Positions 26,050-34,145 of a stretch of 64,000 bases of DNA are shown here, piece by piece. The notes beneath the pieces are model-generated. The model worked only from the letters and a program-made list of their open reading frames with translations, was not told the origin of the DNA and ran no database searches. The stretch is from positions 1 to 64,000 of the forward strand of contig DIXO01000020.1 of NCBI GenBank assembly GCA_002428735.1. The letters run 5' to 3'. Source of the DNA: Syntrophaceae bacterium UBA6078 (GTDB taxonomy: Bacteria; Desulfobacterota; Syntrophia; Syntrophales; UBA2210). Within the stretch, counting starts at the first letter, position 1. Each line of letters begins with the position of its first letter. The position numbers were made by a program, and so were the translations under genes.

Positions 26050-27336
26050 ATGACCTTTTCGATATTGTGGGCAATCTTTCTCTTTGTTATTCCATTCTTT
26101 CTGTCAAGTCCTATATTTGTCTGCTTTGTGCTTTCGAGTTTTGTCATTCTGATTTTTACGGCGAATATGCCGGGAATGACAATCGCGTTGCAGGCCGTAA
26201 GCGCGATCCACAGCTTTTCACTTGTTGCAATTCCTTTCTTTATCTTGCTGGGCTATATTATGGTTGAATCGAAGGCCGTGACCTCCCTTTTTGACTTGGT
26301 GAGGGTTTTCATTGGGTCCTTCAAGGCGGGTCTTGGTATGGCTGTTATCATGGGCTCTGCTCTGTTTGGAACGATGTGTGGTTCCGGGGTAGCAACCGCC
26401 GTTGCCATGAGTTCAGCCGGTGGTCCTGAATTGATAAAATCAGGTTATTCAAAGGATAGGGCGGCTGCTATAGCGGGAGCTGCCGGTTGTTTGGGTTTTA
26501 TGATTCCCCCCAGCGTGGTGGGTGTCATTCTGGCCGAGGTGACGCAGACATCGGTTGCAGACTTGTTTGCAGCAATAGTGATACCGGGTTTTGTCATAGC
26601 TTTGATTGAGTGTGTTACATGCTACCTCACCTGCCGGAATGTTCCAACCATTAAGAGGGAACCTAAAAGTAACTGGAGCGAGAAGAGAAAGGCTATGTAT
26701 AGGGCATTGCCGGCGTTTATTATCCCCGCTACATTGTTTGTCGTGATTTATGGCGGAATCGCAACACCAACTGAGGCATCGGCAATAGCGTGTTTTGCTG
26801 CATTTCTCGTTGGAGTTTTCTTTTATCGCCAATTAACATGGGGGGGTGTGAAGCGAGCACTGAAGGATACTATCATCTCCTCAAGTACAATATTCTGCAT
26901 TATATTCGGTGCCGTATTATTTGGTCGTTCTCTCGCCGTCCTGGGATTGCCCCAGGCGATAGCCTCATGGGCAACTGGCTCATCACTTCACCCAGTTATG
27001 TTCTTGTTTGCCTTCTCAATAATCTTCCTGATCCTTGGGACTTTTTTAGATATATTCGCACTGTTGTATATATGTTTACCTCCGGTTTTGCCAGCGGTAA
27101 CAGCTCTCGGCATAGATCCTATCCATTTTGGTGTCGTTTTCCTTGTTGCAGCATTCGTGGGACAAATTACGCCTCCGGTTTGTATAACTCTGTACGCCGC
27201 AACAACGCCTCTTGATGCGGATGTTACCAAAACAATCAGGTTTGCAATGCCGTATTTAGGAGCTGTAGTTTTGAGTCTCATATTAGTCATCCTGTTCCCC
27301 GTTTTATCCCTGTTCATGGTCGGACTTACAAGCTGA
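26050..27336 (+). CDS. dctM: TRAP transporter large permease (DctM family)
   Basis: 428 residues with about 12 hydrophobic segments. Family motifs include GMTIALQAVSAIHSFSLVAIPFFILLG, the GSALFGTMCGSGVATAVAMSSAGGPELIKSGY region, GFMIPPSV, and FVGQITPPVCITLYAA near the C-terminus. It is the ion-coupled transport subunit in the inner membrane. Length is normal for the family. GGAGGG lies eight bases before the ATG. Confidence 0.88.
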   Translation: MTFSILWAIFLFVIPFFLSSPIFVCFVLSSFVILIFTANMPGMTIALQAVSAIHSFSLVAIPFFILLGYIMVESKAVTSLFDLVRVFIGSFKAGLGMAVIMGSALFGTMCGSGVATAVAMSSAGGPELIKSGYSKDRAAAIAGAAGCLGFMIPPSVVGVILAEVTQTSVADLFAAIVIPGFVIALIECVTCYLTCRNVPTIKREPKSNWSEKRKAMYRALPAFIIPATLFVVIYGGIATPTEASAIACFAAFLVGVFFYRQLTWGGVKRALKDTIISSSTIFCIIFGAVLFGRSLAVLGLPQAIASWATGSSLHPVMFLFAFSIIFLILGTFLDIFALLYICLPPVLPAVTALGIDPIHFGVVFLVAAFVGQITPPVCITLYAATTPLDADVTKTIRFAMPYLGAVVLSLILVILFPVLSLFMVGLTS

Positions 27337-27790
27337 CAAAATCTAATGAATACCCAGCTGCTATGCTCAGCAACTCTACGCGAGAATTCTTCATTTTTGC
27401 GGACATAGAATCAAAAGTGACAGAGTTTTGGTCATTTGAAGCGTGAGCATCGCATGGATCGTGATCGTCTGAAGGGGGTCTATGTCGATCGGATCAATGT
27501 GATGCTCAGTGCCGGTAGTATGCTGACCTTCCTCAAGAAATGGATTTTTGAGGATCCACTAAAGGAGGAATTAAATCGATTGAGATAGTAGCAGGTGAGC
27601 GTGCCTGTTAACGATTCCTGTTCTTCATATCTTTAACGATCGAATTACATTAGAGATCGCACCCTGTAAGGAAAGCGAATAACAACCAGCCATTTTTCAA
27701 AGGATCGGCCTATAAGACATTTACGCATAAAAGATGACAGTGTTGCTGGAAAAGTCGAACTATAAACAAATGGAGAAAGGAGTTGAAGTG
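27337..27790. other. dctM-cupin gap with IS debris
   Basis: Apart from the transposase fragment nothing is recognisable until AAAGGAG before the cupin start. A - strand frame at 27645-27845 has no support. Confidence 0.45.
27430..27588 (+). pseudogene. IS5-like transposase, C-terminal fragment
   Basis: An open frame without a start encodes GHLKREHRMDRDRLKG, then DRINVMLSAGSM and LKKWIF, ending at TAG 27586-27588. This is the C-terminal signature of IS5/IS1182-type transposases (GHLK-HRM-R--LKG). Only about 52 residues remain, and no terminal repeats were found. Confidence 0.72.
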
Positions 27791-28186
27791 ATGAGTGGTC
27801 AATACGAAAAGTATATTGTAAGGGAACCGAAGATTGTTGATTCATTTGAAAAACATGCGAGTGGAAAATATCAAATATTGATGGATGATGATCTGGTGCC
27901 GGGCGCTGAGTTTTTTATAGTTGGAGGTATAAGCAAACGAATTTATCAGGATAACCCTTTAACAAAACATACACATGATGTAAATGAGACTTATTTGTTT
28001 CTCAGCCGGAAAGGGGATTCAGAAATAGAGGTGGAACTGGGCGACGAGACCTATAATGTGCTGCCACCGGCTTCGATATATATTCCAAAGGGTGTACCTC
28101 ATATTTTTCGATACAAGCGAATCGATAGTCCTTTAACAGTCGTGGCGATTGTACAAGGGGGGACTTATAAGACCTTTGATGTATAA
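27791..28186 (+). CDS. cupin-domain protein
   Basis: 131 residues from the ATG at 27791, which follows AAGGAG by eight bases; an ATG at 27734 in frame has no ribosome site. A single cupin barrel is clear: THDVNETYLFLS holds the His and Glu ligands of motif 1 (with His preceding, KHTH), and YIPKGVPHIFRYK is motif 2 with the last His. It probably binds a metal. It may isomerise, decarboxylate or simply sense the acid handled by the neighbouring CoA-transferase and TRAP system, but no reaction can be assigned. Confidence 0.72.
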   Translation: MSGQYEKYIVREPKIVDSFEKHASGKYQILMDDDLVPGAEFFIVGGISKRIYQDNPLTKHTHDVNETYLFLSRKGDSEIEVELGDETYNVLPPASIYIPKGVPHIFRYKRIDSPLTVVAIVQGGTYKTFDV

Positions 28187-28393
28187 ACTTTCGGAAAACC
28201 GAACGTCTTTTGAAGTTTTTCGGGAATTATAAAATCGGTCAAAAATTCTCTTCTGAGCGGATGGATGTTGTGCCGAGACAGTCGGAAAAGTCGATGAAGC
28301 GGTTGGTAAACGATATATAAGAAACCAATCTCGCCTGTAGAGTCTCACCATGCCAGGAGTCCTGAGACCCGGGGCTTTTGTCCGGGGAGTGGT

Positions 28394-30097
28394 TCATTGG
28401 TTGTTTTCCCATGAGATGAATTTTCTTTCTCCCTCGTAGCTGCCGATCAGGATCAGTTCCGAATTCTCCTTGATCGGCATGTGCGGATCAGGATTGATCA
28501 TCTTGATGCCGTCCATGTCTATGGCAACGACGGAGCAGTTTGTCAGCTCCCGGATCCTTGACTCGGCCAGGGTCTTGCCGATGAGGTGCCGCGGCGCTTT
28601 GCGGCGGAAGATATTCAAGCCCTCGGCCAGCATGAGGGTATGCTCGTTCTTGTAGAAATTGTAGATGGTGTTGGCCCCCAGGGATGCGTAGGACATGACG
28701 AAGTCAGCGCCGGCACGGTGCAGGGTTGACACGTTCCGGTCCAGATTCGACCGGCTGAGGATCTGCATGTCCGGCCGCAGGCTTCTCAGATATTTCGTCA
28801 GGTAGATGTTCGTGGCGTCGTCGTGGGTGGTCACCACCGCCGCCAACGCCTTTTCGATCCAGGCCGTCTGCAGGGTCTGGATATCCGCCGCGTCCCCGAT
28901 GACATAATTCTCCTCTCCGTCCTGCGCTCTGCGGGGCCGTTTCTCAATAATCAGATAGGGGGTTTCCTTCTCCTTGAAGCGCTCGGCGACGGTATGACCC
29001 ACGCGCCCGCCTCCGATGATCAGAACCAGATTCGCCGACAGCTGATATATATGGTAGAAGGAATAGACCTCGTCGAAAGCGGCAAGATTTTCTTCTCCCC
29101 CCGCCAGGACCAGAACGCTGGTCCTGGTAATCACGTTGTTCGCTGTGGGGATTTCAAATATGCCCCTGTTCCAGATTCCCACCACCGTTACCCCGAATTT
29201 CCGCCTCAAGTCGCTCTCAGCAAGGGTTTTATCGATCAGGGGGGTCCCGAAGACGGGAAACTCGGCGATGACAAGATTGTCAAACCGGCTGATTATGTTG
29301 GATCCGCCTTCGCCGCCGATGGTCCACGCGGAAAGGGATCGTCCCAGGATATCATAGATCTGCAGAACCCGTGTGCTGCCGGCCATCTCCAGAATATCCA
29401 CGGAATGGGGAGAATCTGCTGTGGAAATGATGGGAACGCTTTCGCAGAGCTCGCGGACCGTGAAGGCGATATTCGTATTGATCTCGTCGGTGCTGGCGGC
29501 CACGACAAGGGCCGCCTGCCCGATCCGCATTTTTCGATAGGTTTCCGGATCGTCCACATTCCCGACTGCGACACGCACATCGGCATCATACAGTTCCAGC
29601 GCGCGCCGGAAGTCTTCCTCGATGAGGATATAGGATTCCTGGTGGTTTTTCAGCTTTTCAATCAGCGCAGCGGTGACGGGGTTGTAGCTGGTAATGATCA
29701 CATGATCTTTTGTTTCCGGAGGCAATTCGCGGGGAGCCCGGTTTCTGGCTTCGGCCTCCATCCAGGGAGCGTAGAAAAACTTGATGAAGGTGAAGGGGAG
29801 CAGTGTGAGAAAGAAGACGACCCCGGAAAGAAGCACCAGGATCGAAAAGGCGCGACCCCCATCCGAATTGAAGGTGATGTCTCCGAATCCCAGGGTGGTC
29901 ATCACCGTGAGGGTCCAGTAGAAACCGGTCACCCAGGAGTAACTTCTCCCTTCAAAAGCCATCAGGACATGAAAGATCATGCTGTAACCGGTTACCATGA
30001 CGACCATGACGAGAAGGAATTTGAGAAGAAGTCTTACGTTCCGTCTGGTATTGTGACTTTGTAAGATGGTGGTCAGAACAGCAGGGGTATATTTCAC
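28394..30097 (-). CDS. potassium channel with two TrkA (RCK) domains
   Basis: 567 residues. Two transmembrane helices (about 22-47 and 83-107) flank a pore loop with the selectivity filter TLGFGD. The filter has Phe where most have Tyr, a known tolerated form. Two TrkA-N domains follow: one near 130-250 that has lost most of the nucleotide motif, and one near 350-460 with LVLIIGGGRVGHTVAERF (GxGxxG). Two TrkA-C domains complete a tandem RCK ring subunit. It would pass K+ through the inner membrane under control of nucleotides or ions. The start is GTG at 30097 with GGAG seven bases upstream. Confidence 0.88.
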   Translation of the reverse strand: MKYTPAVLTTILQSHNTRRNVRLLLKFLLVMVVMVTGYSMIFHVLMAFEGRSYSWVTGFYWTLTVMTTLGFGDITFNSDGGRAFSILVLLSGVVFFLTLLPFTFIKFFYAPWMEAEARNRAPRELPPETKDHVIITSYNPVTAALIEKLKNHQESYILIEEDFRRALELYDADVRVAVGNVDDPETYRKMRIGQAALVVAASTDEINTNIAFTVRELCESVPIISTADSPHSVDILEMAGSTRVLQIYDILGRSLSAWTIGGEGGSNIISRFDNLVIAEFPVFGTPLIDKTLAESDLRRKFGVTVVGIWNRGIFEIPTANNVITRTSVLVLAGGEENLAAFDEVYSFYHIYQLSANLVLIIGGGRVGHTVAERFKEKETPYLIIEKRPRRAQDGEENYVIGDAADIQTLQTAWIEKALAAVVTTHDDATNIYLTKYLRSLRPDMQILSRSNLDRNVSTLHRAGADFVMSYASLGANTIYNFYKNEHTLMLAEGLNIFRRKAPRHLIGKTLAESRIRELTNCSVVAIDMDGIKMINPDPHMPIKENSELILIGSYEGERKFISWENNQ

Positions 30098-30657
30098 AAC
30101 ACAACTCCGGGAAATATCCGTATCAATGAGGGATCAAAGGGTCGGCCCACGACTGTGTTTTGGATTGACGCCTCCCTCATATCATCCGCACGTTCAGGGT
30201 ATCGGAGCCCGGCGCGAAGATGTCCCTCTTTCAAGACTGCGGCGTACTATGGCCGTCTTCGGTGGCCTAGTGATACCATAACGGTACGGTCTGTTCAATA
30301 AGCAATGCACGCCGCTTATTGCCTCACAATAAAATATTACCGAAGGAGAAGGGATAGGAGGTTTCGCTCGTTGACACGGGGAAGAAACCCCTCTATACTC
30401 TCTCGGGCAGAAAGGATTATTCGGGATCCGGCGCGTGGGCATCAGGACGGCACGGCGCCACGGACCCATGCGACGGTAAGCGTCGCTCTATACGGTTTCA
30501 AAATCATTGCAGAGAGGGCTGACGAAGTTCAAACACGCTTAAGTTTATCAACACGATTACCGATAGAAACTGCGGACGTTGTCCATTGCGGAATGGGTGA
30601 AGAGAAGGAGTGGTGACGTATCAGACGGGGTAACGCGCATGGGGGTTCGGTAATATC
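30098..30657. other. divergent intergenic region with leader of the HDOD gene
   Basis: No gene is convincing. It holds a strong + strand sigma-70 promoter (30371-30399) and, after it, about 250 bases of leader. Within the leader GCGTGGG can pair with CCCATGC across about 23 bases, and GCGACG-GTAAG-CGTCGC forms a separate hairpin. I match neither to a known riboswitch. Confidence 0.5.
30371..30399 (+). promoter_or_regulatory. sigma-70 promoter
   Basis: TTGACA (30371-30376), a 17-base spacer and TATACT (30394-30399), nearly consensus. It faces the HDOD gene and predicts a transcript start near 30407. Confidence 0.75.
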
Positions 30658-31923
30658 ATGGGTCTCGTTAAGATTAACCAGATAAGTCCGGGGATGGAAC
30701 TGGCCGAGGATTTGAGAGATTCCAGGGGCCGGTTTCTCCTGCCCTCGGGAGTGGGGCTGACGGCACGGGATATCAGGGTTCTCAAGATGTGGGGGGTGGT
30801 TGAGGCCGACATCCAGGGTATCGGCACGGATGGGGTGGAAGATGCCGCCACGCGCGAGATCGCTCCTGCGGTGATGGAAATGGCCGAACGGACGGTTTCC
30901 ATGCGCTTCCGTCACTCAGGCACTGATCATCCGGCCCTTCAGGAGCTCTTGCGCCTCTGTATCCTCCGAAAGGCGGAGGAGATGCAGAGGCGGAAAGACG
31001 AAGGCGTCGAGAGTAGCGACAAACTCGAGGGGGAGAGGGATTCGGACGAAATCCCGAGAATGAACATCGACACAATCGATTTTCAGAGATTGATCCAGAG
31101 CCATATCCTGGAACTTCCCACCCTGCCGATGATATCCCTGAAGATGAATGAAACCATCGCCAGGCCCAACAGCTCGGCAAACGATATTGCCCGGGTGATC
31201 AGCAGGGATACCACCCTCTCGGCGCGGCTTCTCAAAATCGTCAACAGCGCCTTCTACCGGTTTCCATCACGGATTGACAGCGTGTCCCGGGCGGTCGCCA
31301 TCATCGGAACGAAACAATTGACTAGTCTGGCCTCCGGTGTGGCCATCATCAACATGTTCAAGAATATCCCGTCCAGCATTATCGATATGAAATCATTCTG
31401 GAAGCACAGTGTCCGCTGCGGCGTTCACGCAAGGATTATCGCGAGTTATCACGGGGTACAGAATACGGAGCGCCTCTTTCTTTCAGGTCTCCTGCACGAC
31501 ATCGGCCGTCTCATCCTGTACAATTACGCGCCGGATCAGGCCGTGTACGCCCTGACGAAAGCGAGACGGACCCAGAACCTGCTCCGCGGCATAGAATGTG
31601 AGGATCTGGAATTTGATCATGCCGAGACAGGCGGACAGCTTTTGAAACGCTGGAAATTGCCTGTTCTGGTTGAGGATGCCGTCCGCTATCATCATAACCC
31701 CTGGGAATCCCAGAATTCTCTTGAGCCTTCCATCGTGCATCTTGCCGATATCATGGCGAATGCCGTGGGAGTCGGTTCGAGCGGCGAGCGGTTTGTCCCG
31801 CCGCTGGACGCGGGCGCCTGGGAAGTGATCGGCCTGTCGGCAAATGTTCTGGAAGTGATCATGAAACAGGCTGACCGCCACACCGAAGAAATATTTACAT
31901 TTTTCTATTCAGATGAAGACTAA
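30658..31923 (+). CDS. HDOD-domain signalling protein
   Basis: 421 residues. An N-terminal region of the kind found before HD-GYP and HDOD domains (LVKINQISPGMELAEDLRDSRGRFLLPSGVGLT, about 3-60) is followed by an HDOD domain (about 150-350): LPTLPMISLKMNETIARPNSSANDIARVISRD, then LKIVNSAFYRFPSRIDSVSRAVAIIGTKQL and LHDIGRLIL. HDOD domains usually lack phosphodiesterase activity and serve as scaffolds in signalling. The stop overlaps the next kinase gene by 11 bases, which suggests the two work in one pathway. Confidence 0.85.
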   Translation: MGLVKINQISPGMELAEDLRDSRGRFLLPSGVGLTARDIRVLKMWGVVEADIQGIGTDGVEDAATREIAPAVMEMAERTVSMRFRHSGTDHPALQELLRLCILRKAEEMQRRKDEGVESSDKLEGERDSDEIPRMNIDTIDFQRLIQSHILELPTLPMISLKMNETIARPNSSANDIARVISRDTTLSARLLKIVNSAFYRFPSRIDSVSRAVAIIGTKQLTSLASGVAIINMFKNIPSSIIDMKSFWKHSVRCGVHARIIASYHGVQNTERLFLSGLLHDIGRLILYNYAPDQAVYALTKARRTQNLLRGIECEDLEFDHAETGGQLLKRWKLPVLVEDAVRYHHNPWESQNSLEPSIVHLADIMANAVGVGSSGERFVPPLDAGAWEVIGLSANVLEVIMKQADRHTEEIFTFFYSDED

Positions 31924-34051
31924 AACCAAAACCAAGGCACAGCAGGAGACCTCGTCTCCCGACGAGAGAATCAGCTATCTGGAAGAGCGGATCCAGTATC
32001 TGGAGGAGGTCACGCGCTTTACGCTCGACTCCCTCGAAATGGCGGCCTCTCTCGGAGATTTTCAGCCGAGCGTCAACAAGCTGCAGAATCCCTCCCTTAT
32101 CCTGGATGAAACGGCATCGAGAATACGCACCCTCATACCCGTCAAGGCCATGGCCTTCTATCTCGTTGATGAAGACACCAAGGAATTCGTCATATCCAAG
32201 ATAGATCCCGTGGATTATCAGTCATATATCGAGAAAGAGGTGGGCTTCTTTATCGATGACGGGATATTCGCCTGGGCCCTGCGGGAGAAGCGGCCCGTCA
32301 TTGTTTCGTCAAAGCAGTGCGAACGACGTTTTATCCTCCACGTGATCACTACCAGTTCCCGGATACGGGGAATGTTCGTCGGGCTCTTGGGGGGGATGGA
32401 TGAAAGCATCCCCGATGTATCCCTGGCGATGCTCTCCATTATTCTTCTGAACAGCTCGAACGCCCTGGAAAGCCGCGAACTGTACACCATGATCCGGGAA
32501 ATCAACGAAAACATTCAGAAGAAGGAAAATTACAAGATGCTCTTCGAGGCGGCTCCCGACGGTGTGGAGGTCCTTGATGCGCGCGGCAATATTGTTGACT
32601 GCAACCGGACTCAGGGGATACTGCTCGGATGCGGCCAGGATGAGCTGATCGGAAACCACACGAGGCGGTTTTTCCGGGACCAGAGCGAGGCTCAATTTGA
32701 GGCGAGACTCCGTAGTCTGAAAGAAAAGGGTTCCTTCGAGTGCGAGTTGGATCTTGTCCGTCAGGACGGGGGCATCATCCCCGTGTCGCGGAAGGGGAGC
32801 GCGATCTACGATGAAGGGGGCAAGTTTGTCGGGTATGTCGTCTACAATCGAGATCTTTCCAGACGGAAGAGGGAAGAGGAGGAAAAGAAAAAACTTGAAG
32901 CGGAGCTCCGGCGGGCCCAGAAGATGGAGGCCATCGGAACCCTCGCGGGGGGAGTGGCCCATGACTTGAACAATGTTCTCGGAGGTCTTGTCAGTTATCC
33001 CGATCTTCTGCTGACGCAGGTCCCGGAGGACAGCCCCCTGAGGGGTCCCATGCTGACCATCCAGAAATCGGGGAAGAAGGCCGCGGCCATTGTCCAGGAT
33101 CTGCTCACGCTGGCCAGAAGGGGTGTCTCCGTCGCGGAGGCCGTCAACCTGAACGATATCGTCTCCGATCACTTCAAGACCCCCGAACAGGAAAAGATTC
33201 AGGCGATCCATCCCCATGTGCGCTTCGAGATCCGGCTTGAGAAAAATCTCCCGGATATGGTGGGGTCACCGGTCCACCTGTCCAAGACGGTCATGAATCT
33301 GCTGTCAAACGCCTCAGAGGCCATGTCCGACAATGGCACCGTTACCGTATCCACGGAAAGCTGCTATGTGGATCGGCCCATAGCCGGGTACGATAGGGTC
33401 AAGGTGGGGGAATACGTGACCCTCATCGTTTCCGACGAAGGGACCGGCATGTCGGAAGAGGAAAAGAGGCGGATCTTCGAGCCCTTCTATACCAAAAAGG
33501 TTATGGGGAGGAGCGGAACGGGTCTGGGCATGGCGGTGGTGTGGGGGACCGTGAAGGATCACAACGGGTATATCGACATTCAAAGCGCCCAGGGAAAGGG
33601 AACGACAATTACCATCTATTTCCCCGCCGCCGGTCAAAGGGAGAAAAGGAGCGAAGCCCCGATACCCATCGAAACCTACCGGGGGAAGGGAGAGACGGTC
33701 CTTATCGTTGATGATATGCAGGAGCAGCGGGAGATCGTCTCCAGCATGCTTGGCAGCCTCGGATACGCCGTTTCGGCTGTTTCAAGCGGAGAGGAGGCGG
33801 TCAAATACCTGAAAAAAACCTCGGTGGATATCCTTCTCCTTGACATGATCATGGACCCCGGTATTGACGGGCTGGAGACGTACAAAAGAATACTCAAGCT
33901 GCATCCTGGTCAGAAGGCCCTCATTGCCAGCGGATTTTCCGAAACGGAACGGGTCCGGGAAGCCATGAGCCTCGGCGTGGGGGGGTATATCAGGAAGCCT
34001 TTTGCGCTGGAGCAGATCGGCAGCGCCGTCAGGCATGAATTGGACCGGTAG
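31913..34051 (+). CDS. hybrid histidine kinase: GAF, PAS, HisKA, HATPase, receiver
   Basis: 712 residues, cytosolic. The order is a coiled coil, a GAF-like domain (about 65-195), a PAS domain (about 205-320), HisKA with His350 (GGVAHDLNNVLGG), HATPase (NLLSNASEA, DEGTGMS, GTGLGMAVV) and a C-terminal receiver with Asp644 (LLLDMIMD). The gene starts inside the end of the HDOD gene. With the receiver attached, signal should pass within the chain and on to another protein. No membrane segment is seen, so the signal is likely internal. Confidence 0.87.
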   Translation: MKTKTKTKAQQETSSPDERISYLEERIQYLEEVTRFTLDSLEMAASLGDFQPSVNKLQNPSLILDETASRIRTLIPVKAMAFYLVDEDTKEFVISKIDPVDYQSYIEKEVGFFIDDGIFAWALREKRPVIVSSKQCERRFILHVITTSSRIRGMFVGLLGGMDESIPDVSLAMLSIILLNSSNALESRELYTMIREINENIQKKENYKMLFEAAPDGVEVLDARGNIVDCNRTQGILLGCGQDELIGNHTRRFFRDQSEAQFEARLRSLKEKGSFECELDLVRQDGGIIPVSRKGSAIYDEGGKFVGYVVYNRDLSRRKREEEEKKKLEAELRRAQKMEAIGTLAGGVAHDLNNVLGGLVSYPDLLLTQVPEDSPLRGPMLTIQKSGKKAAAIVQDLLTLARRGVSVAEAVNLNDIVSDHFKTPEQEKIQAIHPHVRFEIRLEKNLPDMVGSPVHLSKTVMNLLSNASEAMSDNGTVTVSTESCYVDRPIAGYDRVKVGEYVTLIVSDEGTGMSEEEKRRIFEPFYTKKVMGRSGTGLGMAVVWGTVKDHNGYIDIQSAQGKGTTITIYFPAAGQREKRSEAPIPIETYRGKGETVLIVDDMQEQREIVSSMLGSLGYAVSAVSSGEEAVKYLKKTSVDILLLDMIMDPGIDGLETYKRILKLHPGQKALIASGFSETERVREAMSLGVGGYIRKPFALEQIGSAVRHELDR

Positions 34052-34091
34052 ACGCCATTCATGCAATGCCCGCCGATCAGCCGTTCCCCGA

Positions 34092-34110
34092 GACGCGCAT
34101 GCCGCGCGTC
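34092..34110. terminator. hairpin between convergent kinase genes
   Basis: GACGCGC-ATGCC-GCGCGTC, a 7-bp perfect stem in the 94-base gap between two converging genes. It has no T-run, so termination is only likely from its place. Confidence 0.4.
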
Positions 34111-34145
34111 CCTCCGGGAAGAGCGCCCGGCGGAGACACCGAATC

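Noticed and set aside
28823..30064. 413-codon + strand frame
   Set aside because: Antisense to the K+ channel gene, whose pore and RCK motifs are plain. The frame is a by-product of GC-rich codons.
30400..30657. Cyclic di-GMP (GEMM) riboswitch before the HDOD gene
   Set aside because: Stems exist, but I could not find the conserved GEMM core or its tetraloop receptor.
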